Positions 15,782 to 24,765 are shown, counted from the first letter of the stretch. The stretch is DNA of 27,539 nucleotides from CAZZKG01 sp964654825 (GCA_964654825.1 CAZZKG010000052.1:1-27539); one strand, 5' to 3'. Numbers and translations are program-made. The notes: a model not told the origin generated them from the letters alone.

Positions 15782-16032
15782 TTTCCCCTGTTACTCCCTC
15801 GAACGATATTGAATTCGAGACCCCGCAATTATTAAAGAGTGGAGTGCGGCGGCAAGGCCGGGGACTGAAAAAAGTTCCCCCATGTTCTGTACTTTATTCA
15901 AAATTCCCCTTCATCCCGGGTTTGTTCCCTCTTAGATCGAAGTACTGCTGTGACCGGACAACTTATTGAATTATAAGGGGTTGTTTCAGGAACTGACGCT
16001 GCCACCCCAGGGATTTCTCTGCAAGTAGTAGC

Positions 16033-16048
16033 TGGTACAATACTTGCT
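16033..16048 (+). promoter_or_regulatory. Candidate sigma-54 promoter for the CheR-like/TPR gene
   Basis: TGGTACAATACTTGCT differs from the consensus TGGCAC-N5-TTGCW by one base and has the exact 10-base GG-to-GC spacing. Transcription should begin near 16059. That fits the ATG at 16136 with AAGGA 7 bases before it, and makes the ATG at 16070 unlikely. The palindrome CTTAT-N6-ATAAG lies about 65 bases upstream but does not match the TGTAAA site. Confidence 0.65.
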
Positions 16049-16135
16049 CGTTCGAACTGGTGAGAAATTATGCGAAATGTCGTGGGGTGCGGTGAGTGTG
16101 GGGAATGTGATCGGGTATCGAGCAAGGATGAAACC

Positions 16136-17545
16136 ATGAATATTGACCTCCAGAGAGAGGAACTCGAGTTGTTTGTCGGTCTGATTATGGACAAGTGCGG
16201 CATGCGGATGACCAGGAGCAGGCTCATCAGGATGAAAAAAACTATCGAGGAGAGGATGAAGGGATTGGGTGTGGATGAGATGTCTGATTACTACCAGCAG
16301 ACCGTCACCGGTGAGAGTGGGGACGAGGAACTCTCGAGGCTGTGTGCGACTATCGTTCGGAGGAATCATCCGTTTTTCGCGAACAGTGAATTGATGGAGA
16401 GAGCGGCAGATAACGTCGTAGCACTCGTACGCAATGCGAAAACAAGGAACGGGAAACCCCTCGCGAGGGTCTGGTTTCCCTACTGTGGGAGAGGGATGGC
16501 ACCTTACTCATTCGCGATGCTCGTAGCGGAGAGGCTCGAAGATGGGATGCTCAAGTATGTCGATATTCTCGCAACAGGTAACTATAAACGGGACGTTGAC
16601 TTTGCATCATCAGGTATTTACAGCGATTCTCTTGTCAAGAGTGTGAGTAAAGAGAGGCTTAAGAAGTTCTTCTACGATAACGAGGAGGGCAAGAGGATCT
16701 CGAAAGAGATCAGAATGATGGTAAACTACGGCTCACTCGATCTCATAAACGGGATCTATCCTTCCATGTTAAACGGGACATCCGGTTTGAATCTCATCGT
16801 TATGCAGAATGTACTCACGTTTTTCAACTGGAAAGTGACGGAGAGAATAGTCAGCAAGTTCCACGAGTGTCTCTCTGGGGATGGGCTTCTCCTCATCGGA
16901 AGCGGTGAACGACTGAGGGGTCTGCCGGGTTGGGACCCGATCGAGAAGGCCGGGGGGAGACTGTACCGAAGAGTGGAGGTCCCCGGTGAAATCGGTAATA
17001 CTCCGGGTATAGAATCTCTGAAATCCCTGGGGAATGTCCCACTCCCCCGTGAGAGATTGGCATCCAGAGGTAGGGGGAGGAATCTCTACGTGGAGAAGGC
17101 CCATGATTACCTGCAGACCGGAGAGACCAGGAAGGCTCTCATAACTCTGACAGAAGCGATATCATCTGGATCTGACGATGCAAAAGTCTACCTGAGGCTT
17201 GCCGATCTCTATGCGAGCAGAAATGATCTGGAGTCGGCGCTGAAGCAGTGTCAGAAATCGGTTGAGATCGATCCGTCTGATCCTGACGCTTACATACTGC
17301 TGGGAATGATCTACCTGCGGAGGGGACACTACCGCGATTCCATGGAATATCTCAGAAAGGCTCTCTTTATAGATCCGAACAACATGGAGGTCAGGCTTCA
17401 GATAGCCCGCGCGCTCAATGGGATGGGGAGGACGCACGCCGCGAGGAAAGTGTACACCAGGATTGTCGATGACAGCAAGGATTCCCCGAATCAGTTGATT
17501 CTCGATGTCGCGAAAAAAGCTCTCGAAGGGGTGTCCGCAAACTGA
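16136..17545 (+). CDS. CheR-like methyltransferase-fold protein with degenerate SAM site, fused to TPR repeats
   Basis: This 469-residue protein has the overall plan of CheR, which methylates chemoreceptor glutamates, followed by TPR repeats. The N-terminal helical part (5-75) leads to a Rossmann-like part where family landmarks can be aligned: FPYCGRGMAPYSFAMLVAE (114-132) for the usual SAGCSTGEEPYSLAM, LATGNY for LATD, ASSGIYSDSLV for AxxGxY, and MQNVLTFF for CRNVLIYF. The SAM-contacting acidic residues are lost (GEEPYS to GMAPYS, TD to TG), so it may not methylate. TPRs cover about 325-450 (VYLRLADLYASRNDLESALKQ; AYILLGMIYLRRGHYRDSMEYL). No chemoreceptor or other che gene is nearby. A sigma-54-like promoter precedes it. 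A scaffold or regulatory role is inferred. Confidence 0.8.
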   Translation: MNIDLQREELELFVGLIMDKCGMRMTRSRLIRMKKTIEERMKGLGVDEMSDYYQQTVTGESGDEELSRLCATIVRRNHPFFANSELMERAADNVVALVRNAKTRNGKPLARVWFPYCGRGMAPYSFAMLVAERLEDGMLKYVDILATGNYKRDVDFASSGIYSDSLVKSVSKERLKKFFYDNEEGKRISKEIRMMVNYGSLDLINGIYPSMLNGTSGLNLIVMQNVLTFFNWKVTERIVSKFHECLSGDGLLLIGSGERLRGLPGWDPIEKAGGRLYRRVEVPGEIGNTPGIESLKSLGNVPLPRERLASRGRGRNLYVEKAHDYLQTGETRKALITLTEAISSGSDDAKVYLRLADLYASRNDLESALKQCQKSVEIDPSDPDAYILLGMIYLRRGHYRDSMEYLRKALFIDPNNMEVRLQIARALNGMGRTHAARKVYTRIVDDSKDSPNQLILDVAKKALEGVSAN

Positions 17546-17705
17546 TCGTATCGATTCCGGAATGATGCAAAAGTGATACGTATATGGCATCCACGATGGA
17601 AACCGCGTCGTATTGGCCTACCCGAGAGACTTCGAAGTGCCCTAACCGGTTGTGTTCCAATAAGATAAAGGTGATTGAGGCAGTATCTGCCCCGCTGAAA
17701 TCTCC

Positions 17706-17734
17706 TTGACTTCTCGCCCTGACTATGATATAAA
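17706..17734 (+). promoter_or_regulatory. Sigma-70-type promoter of the aconitase gene
   Basis: TTGACT (17706-17711), a 17-base spacer, then TATAAA (17729-17734): two 5/6 boxes at ideal spacing. Transcription would begin near 17741, leaving a leader of about 60 bases before ATG 17802. Confidence 0.65.
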
Positions 17735-17801
17735 TTAGTCTTGATTTGTTGTTCAGGTGAACCCGGTTCACCGGTACGCCAACTCTCAAGGGGGCGGAAA
17801 T

Positions 17802-19742
17802 ATGGGGAAGAACATCGTTCAAAAGATACTTTCAAATCATCTCGTCGAAGGGCAGCTCGAAACCGGTAGCGAGATTGCGATATCGATAGATCAGACACTT
17901 ACTCAGGATGCAACAGGTACCATGGCCTACCTTCAGTTCGAGGCTATGGGACTACCGAGAGTAAAGACGAAACTGAGTGTGAGCTACGTTGATCACAACA
18001 CACTTCAGTCGGGTTTCGAGAATGCAGATGACCATTACTACCTGGAGACCGCGGCGCAGAGATTTGGGGTCCTCTTCTCCAGGCCAGGAAACGGTATTTG
18101 TCACCAGGTGCATCTCGAGCGGTTTGCCGAACCGGGTGGTACGCTCCTGGGCTCCGACAGCCACACCCCTACTTCCGGTGGGCTGGGCATGATTGCGATC
18201 GGTGCCGGTGGCCTCGATGTGGCGGTCGCGATGGGGGGCGGCGCATTCTATCTGGCCATGCCCAGAATCGTCAGGGTCGAGCTGACGGGCAAACTGGGAT
18301 CACGTGTTTCAGCCAAAGATATTATACTCGAACTCCTCCGGCTTCTCACCGTGAAGGGGGGAATCGGTAAAATCTTCGAATATTCCGGCGCGGGTGTCAA
18401 GGCCTTATCTGTTCCGGAAAGAGCAACGATAACGAACATGGGAGCCGAACTGGGGGCGACCACTTCTGTTTTTCCATCCGATAGGAGGACGAAGGAGTTT
18501 CTGCTGTCTCAGAAGCGGGGCGGTAAATGGAAAGAGCTCGTCGCTGACTCTGATGCAGAATACAATGAGGTGGTGAAGATCAATCTTTCAAAGCTTATCC
18601 CGCTAGTGGCGCGTCCCCACAGCCCTGATAACGTCTGCAAGGTCACCGAGCTAGAGGGGCTCAAGGTCAACCAGGTGATCATCGGCAGCTGCACCAACTC
18701 CTCTTACCGCGATCTTATGACAGTTGCCGGCATCTTTAAGGGCAAGAAGGTTCACCCGGATGTGAATTTCGTGATCGCTCCCGGCTCCCGGCAGGTCCTC
18801 GAAATGATAGCAAAGAACGGGGCTCTGGCAGCACTCATTTCCGCCGGTGCGCGGATCATCGAAACGGCTTGTGGTCCCTGTATCGGTATGGGGCAGGCTC
18901 CACCTACGAAAGGTGTGTCCCTGCGGACCTTCAACAGGAACTTTGAGGGGAGATCGGGGACAAAATCGGCGCAGGTCTACCTCGCGAGCCCGGAGGTTGC
19001 CGCGGCAACGGCTCTGAAGGGTCAGATCAGTGATCCTCGGAAGCTCAGGAGCTCTTCGAGAGTCACAATACCGAAACTATTTCACATCGATGACAGTATG
19101 ATAAAGAAACCACCTAAGGAAGGCAAAAAAATAAAAGTCGTCCGTGGGCCCAACATCAAACCCCTTCCCATCCGGGAACGGCTGGTTGATCACCTCGAAG
19201 GTGAGGTCCTCATCAAAGTGGGTGATAATATCACAACCGATCACATAATGCCGGCCGGGGCAAAGATCCTCCCGCTCCGGTCCAACATCCCCGCAATCAG
19301 TGAGTACGTATTCAGCGGGGTGGACCCTGGTTTTTCGAAGAGAGCTCAGAACGCAGGCGGAGGTGCGGTAATCGGTGGTGAAAACTATGGACAGGGATCG
19401 AGCAGGGAACATGCTGCCCTCGCTCCGATGTATCTCGGTGTCAAATGGATCTGCGCCAAATCGTTCGCGAGGATACACCGTGCAAACCTGGTTAATTTCG
19501 GCATCATGCCCCTAGCCTTCGTGAATTCCCAGGACTATCGCTACTTCAGTCAGGGAGACAGACTTGAAATAAATGGAGTTATCGGTGCTCTGCGGGAGAA
19601 TAAGCCCCTCATAGTCAGAAACAGAACCAACGGGACGAGTATTGAGGTAACATATGACCTCACACCCAGACAGAAGGAGATCATCATGGCAGGAGGGCTG
19701 CTCAATTATATGAGGAGATTGAAAAGGAAGAAGGTTTCATAA
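17802..19742 (+). CDS. Aconitate hydratase (single-chain, short bacterial type)
   Basis: Aconitase interconverts citrate and isocitrate through cis-aconitate in the TCA cycle. The protein starts MGKNIVQKILSNHLVEG, typical of the mitochondrial-like bacterial branch. The three cluster cysteines are C297 (IIGSCTNSS), C357 and C360 (ACGPCIG). The substrate-site motifs DQTLTQDATGTMAY, GSDSHTPTSGGLGMIAIG and, in the C-terminal swivel domain, GDNITTDHIMPAG and GGENYGQGSSREHAAL are intact. At 646 residues it is shorter than the mitochondrial enzyme and close to the compact bacterial group. ATG 17802 is chosen over GTG 17757 because the family begins there and a GGGGGCGG run precedes it. It appears to be transcribed alone. 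Homoaconitase or methylaconitase activity is less likely. Confidence 0.95.
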   Translation: MGKNIVQKILSNHLVEGQLETGSEIAISIDQTLTQDATGTMAYLQFEAMGLPRVKTKLSVSYVDHNTLQSGFENADDHYYLETAAQRFGVLFSRPGNGICHQVHLERFAEPGGTLLGSDSHTPTSGGLGMIAIGAGGLDVAVAMGGGAFYLAMPRIVRVELTGKLGSRVSAKDIILELLRLLTVKGGIGKIFEYSGAGVKALSVPERATITNMGAELGATTSVFPSDRRTKEFLLSQKRGGKWKELVADSDAEYNEVVKINLSKLIPLVARPHSPDNVCKVTELEGLKVNQVIIGSCTNSSYRDLMTVAGIFKGKKVHPDVNFVIAPGSRQVLEMIAKNGALAALISAGARIIETACGPCIGMGQAPPTKGVSLRTFNRNFEGRSGTKSAQVYLASPEVAAATALKGQISDPRKLRSSSRVTIPKLFHIDDSMIKKPPKEGKKIKVVRGPNIKPLPIRERLVDHLEGEVLIKVGDNITTDHIMPAGAKILPLRSNIPAISEYVFSGVDPGFSKRAQNAGGGAVIGGENYGQGSSREHAALAPMYLGVKWICAKSFARIHRANLVNFGIMPLAFVNSQDYRYFSQGDRLEINGVIGALRENKPLIVRNRTNGTSIEVTYDLTPRQKEIIMAGGLLNYMRRLKRKKVS

Positions 19743-19982
19743 TCTTCTTGAAATATGCAGAAAAATAACTCATATTTTGATAGCACAACTGTCGAACGGG
19801 CACCAGGAGTTTTTACCGGGTCTCTGGCAGGACGGTTTTGTTCCATTCTCCTTCCAGAGAGGTAGATGTATTATAAGAGTTCTGCACCATCATGATTGAG
19901 AAGGAGGTGAACAGAGTATCAGGGGCACTCACCTGAGAGCGAATCGTTATCGAAGTTTACTCACGAGAAACGGAGGTTACTT

Positions 19983-20588
19983 GTGAAGTTCAAACACCTC
20001 ATGAAGAATCCACCCTTGATCTTCGCCATGATTCTTGTGGTGGCAGCGGGTCTCTATCTTATTCAGGGAGTACGGGAGGAGACACCGCTGGCATCGGAGG
20101 AGGTGGCGAGCGTTCAGGGGTCTGATCACGATTGGACGAACTGCAACGTCGTCAGCGTACCTCTGGAAATACAGATGGAGGTACAGAATGTCATAGAGAA
20201 CCAGGGAGGAGCCCAGGAGAAGGGTGGTTTGGTGGAGGTGTTACTGGATGTGAAGCCGCTTCTGGAGGCACGGGAGCTAAGCTGGCATCTGGAGCTACCT
20301 GCCGGGGTTAAGACATACTCGGGGCCTTCGAACTGGACCGGTTCGGTAGCGGCGGAGGAGGGGGCATCATTTGTGGTGACGTTATCGGTGCCGGACGGGA
20401 AAGAATATTACGTAGACGCTGTGGGGGAGTACGAGGCGGTGACGGGAGCAGCGGTGCGTAAGGCGGTGACATTGAAGCTGGATCTGGGGGAAGCTGAGCC
20501 GCCGGCGAACCCGTCGTTTATCAGGGTGGACGAGACGGGGCGGAAGGTAGTGACGTACAGAGGCAACACGATAGGAGGAGGTAACTGA
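19983..20588 (+). CDS. Small membrane-anchored protein of unknown function, partner of the metalloprotease
   Basis: I do not recognise this 201-residue protein. It starts with GTG after GGAGG (6-base gap), has one hydrophobic segment (PPLIFAMILVVAAGLYLI, about 10-27) that anchors or exports it, and then an extracytoplasmic part rich in beta-strand patterns: LVEVLLDVKPLLEARELSWHL, VTLSVPDGKEYYVDAVGEY and AVTLKLDLG. The C-terminus is a glycine/asparagine-rich end, GNTIGGGN. Its stop codon shares one base with the ATG of the metalloprotease gene, so the two are translated together; an inhibitor, chaperone or anchor of the protease is possible (inference). Codons favour GGG, GAG and GTG more than neighbouring genes. 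The 240-base gap upstream has only a weak promoter-like TTGAAA-N17-CATATT at 19747. Confidence 0.75.
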   Translation: MKFKHLMKNPPLIFAMILVVAAGLYLIQGVREETPLASEEVASVQGSDHDWTNCNVVSVPLEIQMEVQNVIENQGGAQEKGGLVEVLLDVKPLLEARELSWHLELPAGVKTYSGPSNWTGSVAAEEGASFVVTLSVPDGKEYYVDAVGEYEAVTGAAVRKAVTLKLDLGEAEPPANPSFIRVDETGRKVVTYRGNTIGGGN

Positions 20589-22804
20589 TGAGAAGGACAG
20601 GATTATGTGCGCTCCTCCTTGTGATCGGGCTGGTATTTGCCGGGGACGTACTGGGATACCATGTGACCGGAACGTTCATGTACAGGGACAGGGAGCAGGA
20701 TCAGACGGGTTTTACGGGAGAGGAGCCGCTTTTGCCGATACGGGGGGCGGATGTGGAGGTTCTGGACAACAGCACCAGTGCGATTCTGGCCACGGGTGTC
20801 ACGAACCAGAGCGGTCAGATCGACATCAACGTGACCGACGCGCAGGTCCGAGATGTCGTTGTACGAGCTCTTACCTGGACGGATTACAATCCGTTTTTAA
20901 ATGCCCAGACAGAGACCTGGGTCGGGTTCGGACAGGGTGATCCGTATGCGGTCGAGAGCCAGGTCTTTGCAAGTCACGATCCGGGGTCGGACATCGATAT
21001 TCAGACGGTCGTCGCAGAACCGCAGGGACCAGGTGAGCCGTTCAACATATTCGACTGCTTGGTCAATGAGATGTCGATGGTGAATACCATGACCGGGGTT
21101 AATCCAGGTGAATATTCAAAGATGCGTGCCAGATTCACCCATGGAGAGAACTCGGGACAGGCTTATTACAACGGTATCGTCCACATAGGTGCCGAGTTCC
21201 CTTATGATGATGGTGTCGTGCTCCACGAGGGTGGCCACTTCACCAATGATCACTGGTCGAATGATAACAATCCCGGCGGCACTCACTATGTGGGTGACGT
21301 GAACCAGGATCCCAGGCTTTCCTACGGCGAGGGGATCGCTTCGTACTGGCATTCTGCGACTGCAACGATGTATGGTCTCAACCCCTCGGGTCATCTGGAG
21401 GTCCAGACAACCGGTGCTCCCGGGGCCGGTCATCTGAGTTTCTATGTCGAATATGAGCAGCCGAACTGGGGTTCGTATGGACCGGCGTGTGAGATCGCCA
21501 TCACGGCAGTCCTCTACGACATTCTCGACAATGAGACCTGGGAAGATTTCACACCCGGTGTCGGAGAGGATTTTGATGCACTGAGTCTTTCCTACGCGCA
21601 CACATGGAACATCACCGAAAACTACATCCCGAACAGTGAGTACGGTCCCAGGACGATCGAGGATTTCTGGGATGCCTGGATGCTGGCTTACGGCGATACG
21701 GCGTATTATAATGAGATGAAGGATCTCTTCGATTCCCACGTGATGGAATTCTGGGAAGACACTTACGAAGCGGACAACACAAAAGAGGAAGCGCTTTCGA
21801 TCGCTCTCGGTGAAGATCCGACTCATCACACGCTGTTTCCGATGGATGATCCGGACTGGTTCGAGATGCAGGGTATTGCCGGAGCTATGTTCAGGATCGG
21901 CGCCATCAACAGGCAGCCGGCCACCCATTCCCTGATCACCCTCTACGAATCCGATGGTCTCACTCCGGTGGCCGACAACTCGGTCGATGTCAGTATGGCG
22001 GTCCAGGTCGAGACTCCGGCAAGTGAAATATACTACATCAAAGTGAACCAGCACAGTTTCAGTGGTATCTACACCGAATACGGGGCGTATGACCTTGAGC
22101 TCAGAGTCATTCAGGCTCCTGATGACTCAGCCAAGATTTCGGTTACCCCGGCAGGCCTCGTTGTGACGGGACTTCCGATCGGGGATACCGCGGAGAGAGA
22201 ATTCACCATCAACAACATCGGCGGCGGACCTCTCCAGGTAAATATCACCGATACCGAACGGTATGTCGAAGGCAATCCTCCCGCGACCTGGGTCAGCGAG
22301 GCTCCCGAAACGGCCGAGGTCCTGGCAGGTGAGTCACTCAATATCACTGCAACGCTCGATGCGACCGGTCTCGTTGCCGATTCGACATACGACGCGATCA
22401 TCTACGTCAACTCCAACGATATGGTCAACCCGGTGGTCTCACTCGTCGTGAGGATGACGACGATAGGTGCCGGGATCGATGACGGTGATGTCGCCGGTTC
22501 CGGTTCCCTTCCGAAGGTGTTCGCGCTCAACCAGAACTACCCGAACCCCTTCAACCCGTCGACTGCGATCGTGTACGATGTGCCCGAGTCGGTTGGCGGT
22601 TCGGTACCCGTGTCCCTCACAATCTACAACACGAGGGGTCAGAAGGTCAGGACCCTTGTCGACCAGCCGAAAGTTCCCGGAAGTTACACGGTTCAGTGGG
22701 ACGGCTCGAATGGTCACGGGGAGCAGGTATCTTCGGGGATCTATTTCTACAAGATCATCGCGGGTGATTTTGTGAAAGTCAAGAAGATGGTGGTGCTCAA
22801 GTAA
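20588..22804 (+). CDS. Exported HExxH zinc metalloprotease-like protein with C-terminal sorting tail
   Basis: This 738-residue protein has a signal peptide (LCALLLVIGLVFAGDVLG), then a carboxypeptidase-regulatory-like beta domain (about 25-140: IRGADVEVLDNSTSAILATGV). The catalytic region contains HEGGH (213-217), a zinc HExxH motif, and YGEGIASYW (246-254), whose E248 could be the third ligand of a gluzincin. Around 385-505 is a pre-peptidase C-like module (DPDWFEMQ...). About 515-625 is an Ig-like module (FTINNIGGGPLQVNI, YDAIIYVNSND). The last 85 residues form the sorting tail (NQNYPNPFNPSTAIVYDVP ... SSGIYFYKI ... KKMVVLK). It probably acts on the cell surface or outside. Protease activity is inferred from the motif only. 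It is closed by the terminator at 22834. Confidence 0.85.
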   Translation: MRRTGLCALLLVIGLVFAGDVLGYHVTGTFMYRDREQDQTGFTGEEPLLPIRGADVEVLDNSTSAILATGVTNQSGQIDINVTDAQVRDVVVRALTWTDYNPFLNAQTETWVGFGQGDPYAVESQVFASHDPGSDIDIQTVVAEPQGPGEPFNIFDCLVNEMSMVNTMTGVNPGEYSKMRARFTHGENSGQAYYNGIVHIGAEFPYDDGVVLHEGGHFTNDHWSNDNNPGGTHYVGDVNQDPRLSYGEGIASYWHSATATMYGLNPSGHLEVQTTGAPGAGHLSFYVEYEQPNWGSYGPACEIAITAVLYDILDNETWEDFTPGVGEDFDALSLSYAHTWNITENYIPNSEYGPRTIEDFWDAWMLAYGDTAYYNEMKDLFDSHVMEFWEDTYEADNTKEEALSIALGEDPTHHTLFPMDDPDWFEMQGIAGAMFRIGAINRQPATHSLITLYESDGLTPVADNSVDVSMAVQVETPASEIYYIKVNQHSFSGIYTEYGAYDLELRVIQAPDDSAKISVTPAGLVVTGLPIGDTAEREFTINNIGGGPLQVNITDTERYVEGNPPATWVSEAPETAEVLAGESLNITATLDATGLVADSTYDAIIYVNSNDMVNPVVSLVVRMTTIGAGIDDGDVAGSGSLPKVFALNQNYPNPFNPSTAIVYDVPESVGGSVPVSLTIYNTRGQKVRTLVDQPKVPGSYTVQWDGSNGHGEQVSSGIYFYKIIAGDFVKVKKMVVLK

Positions 22805-22833
22805 GTTCCAGATTCCTCTGAGCATAACAAAAC

Positions 22834-22865
22834 AAAACCCTCCCGGTTCGCCGGGAGGGTTTTTT
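22834..22865. terminator. Bidirectional rho-independent terminator
   Basis: A 13-base-pair stem (AAAACCCTCCCGG paired with CCGGGAGGGTTTT) around a TTCG loop is followed by a T-run on the plus strand and preceded by an A-rich run, which becomes a T-run on the minus strand. It can end both the metalloprotease transcript and the convergent DUF362 transcript. Confidence 0.93.
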
Positions 22866-22937
22866 GCGATAATGGGGCCTGAGCACCTGATCCTTCAATC
22901 GTGTAAGGATGAGTGGCGGTTGATCCCGCGAACCTGC

Positions 22938-24686
22938 TCAATCCGGGCCGTCAGGAGTTTGTGCACCACTCACCCGGAGATCACCGAAAGACACGGTGGG
23001 ATACGGTACAGCGTTGTGTGGCGGAATATCCCCAACATCCTGGATGAAAATCAATTCGATGCCATCCCCCGTTCCGAGGTTTCTGGAATACTGCTTGTCT
23101 AGAGTGTTGTTCCAGTGTTCGTGGACACCGAGACCGGGAATGGGTGTGCCATCCCCTTCGGGATCATAAATGATATCATCAGGCCACCACGTCGAATCAG
23201 CCGCCTGATGGAGATAATCATCCACGCCAGGCATGTTGGGATAATCAACTTTGCCATCTTCGCCGTTATATTCAGCTTTTAAAAAATCCAGTGCTACTGA
23301 TTCAATCGCTACCGGATCCTGGGATGCAAAGATTGATGACGTCCAGTCATCGTTGAATGGTGGTGTCGTCCACTTCGTCGGAGGGTCGATCGCTCCCGAA
23401 CCGGCCCAGAGACCGTCGAGGAGAAAGAGTACGGTGTTTTGACCGATCATCTCGTGTCCCATCAGATCGACCTGTGTTCGATACATACCCATATCCGGCC
23501 TGATCGGTAAGCCTCCCCCCGGATCCACCAGTCCTGGATGCAGATGACTCGCGCTGCTGCGTGTGTGGGATCCGAAATGATTTTTCGCAAAAAGAGTAAT
23601 CCCCGCCCGAGCGTGTGCTTTCAGTGCGGGGATATTTATAATGTAATCCGCATCTTCCAGTACGGTATAAACCGTATCCGAAGTCACATCAAGAACAGTA
23701 CCTGCGTCGGAATAGAAGATGCTCGGTTCCGTACCCCGAATGACGCCTTCCCTGCCACCCCCCTCTTCATGTGCGATGTAATGTACGTTCGGAAATTCGG
23801 CATCCCATTTGTCATAACAGTGATTATAGAGCAGCCTCATCGGGTCTCCGACATAGATATCGTCTTCGGGAACACCGTAAATGTTCACGAGTTGACGTAG
23901 TGTCGACAATACGATCTGGGGTGATGTTTCAGCAACACAGTAGTGATCATTTTCAACCTGATCATAATTTTCGGTAATGTTGCCCGGCCAGGTGCTGGTG
24001 GCATTTATCTTTATAAATATCTTCTCCCCTTCTGTGTATCCTGTGTCTTCCAGACCGTACTTTCTGAAATTGAAATACACGAAGAGCGCGTCCCAGGATT
24101 CTTCGGCTGTTGATTCACCCGTCAAACTGATCAGTGATTTCGAAACCATCCGATCGATAATTGCCTGATCATTATTTTTATCGAGAAAGTAACCGTCGTC
24201 GTTCTCATCTGCCTGTCCGTCGCCATTATACTCAAGAGTACAGTTCTCGTTCGTAGCATCCGGATCCCAGACCCATACGACCCGTCCTGGATTAATGCCC
24301 TGAGCCTCACCGATTGGATCATTGGAAGGCTGAGGTACAGCATGCCAGGAGGCCCTGGCCGAGTTGTGGGTTTGAGCAAGCATCCACCCTCCGGTGAACA
24401 TTGCGATTACCACAAAAAAAGCTCCGATAGCATAATGAGATTCTTTGAAACTTTTTCTTGCTTTCCTGTATACCGCGGCTGAGGTGATGAGCGACAGCAG
24501 ATAGACGACGAAACCAGAGGCAAGCGGTGCAGCAACTCGCATACATGGGTATGTCGCCCGGCTCGGTTTTGGAATCACGCGTATTATGAACCAGGCAAAC
24601 GACAATAAACCTGTTATCAGGAAAAGAAGACGTGTGAAAAATCTCCAGTCGCGACAACGTCTGGAAGAAGAATCTCTAAATGTCAT
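22938..24686 (-). CDS. Membrane-anchored DUF362-family protein
   Basis: This 582-residue protein opens with three likely membrane helices (about 18-37, 50-70, 85-105). A segment with an acidic calcium-loop look follows (YNGDGQADENDDGYFLDKNND, about 153-173). The rest matches the DUF362 family: EKIFIKINATSTWPGN (about 220-235), SPQIVLSTLRQLVNIYGVPEDDIYVGDP (about 257-284), ADYIINIPALKAHARAGITLFAKNHFG (about 348-374), LFLLDGLWAG and SIFASQDPVAIESVALDFLKAEY. DUF362 is often fused to ferredoxin domains, but no CxxCxxC cluster is present here. The biochemical role is unknown. ATG 24686 follows GAGGAGG, and a strong promoter sits at 24737-24765. A family C-terminal extension (about 470-582) is rich in D, P and G. 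Confidence 0.8.
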   Translation of the reverse strand: MTFRDSSSRRCRDWRFFTRLLFLITGLLSFAWFIIRVIPKPSRATYPCMRVAAPLASGFVVYLLSLITSAAVYRKARKSFKESHYAIGAFFVVIAMFTGGWMLAQTHNSARASWHAVPQPSNDPIGEAQGINPGRVVWVWDPDATNENCTLEYNGDGQADENDDGYFLDKNNDQAIIDRMVSKSLISLTGESTAEESWDALFVYFNFRKYGLEDTGYTEGEKIFIKINATSTWPGNITENYDQVENDHYCVAETSPQIVLSTLRQLVNIYGVPEDDIYVGDPMRLLYNHCYDKWDAEFPNVHYIAHEEGGGREGVIRGTEPSIFYSDAGTVLDVTSDTVYTVLEDADYIINIPALKAHARAGITLFAKNHFGSHTRSSASHLHPGLVDPGGGLPIRPDMGMYRTQVDLMGHEMIGQNTVLFLLDGLWAGSGAIDPPTKWTTPPFNDDWTSSIFASQDPVAIESVALDFLKAEYNGEDGKVDYPNMPGVDDYLHQAADSTWWPDDIIYDPEGDGTPIPGLGVHEHWNNTLDKQYSRNLGTGDGIELIFIQDVGDIPPHNAVPYPTVSFGDLRVSGAQTPDGPD

Positions 24687-24736
24687 GGAGCCTCCTCAAG
24701 AGAATGGTTCAAATAATATTGATAGGACCTTTATTG

Positions 24737-24765
24737 ATTATAATAGAGAACATGAACTGGATCAA
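24737..24765 (-). promoter_or_regulatory. Sigma-70-type promoter of the DUF362 gene
   Basis: On the minus strand this is TTGATC (24760-24765), 17 bases, then a perfect TATAAT (24737-24742). Transcription should begin near 24730, leaving a leader of about 45 bases with the GAGGAGG ribosome site. Confidence 0.7.

Noticed and set aside
15850..15885. Hairpin-like GGGGACT...AGTTCCCC after the FG-GAP-like gene
   Set aside because: The stem is imperfect and has no T-run on either side, so it is not supported as a terminator.
16070..16135. Earlier ATG start for the CheR-like protein, adding a cysteine-containing leader (CGECGEC)
   Set aside because: It lies only about 11 bases after the predicted sigma-54 transcription start, whereas ATG 16136 has AAGGA at good spacing and begins at the family start.
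19901..19910. Perfect ribosome-site sequence AAGGAGGTGA upstream of the small anchored protein gene
   Set aside because: No start codon at a usable distance; the overlapping frame from 19892 is only 14 codons with no ribosome site of its own. Probably chance.
21116..22054. 312-codon minus-strand open frame inside the metalloprotease
   Set aside because: It is antisense to a region with HEGGH and conserved modules; no ribosome site or family features.
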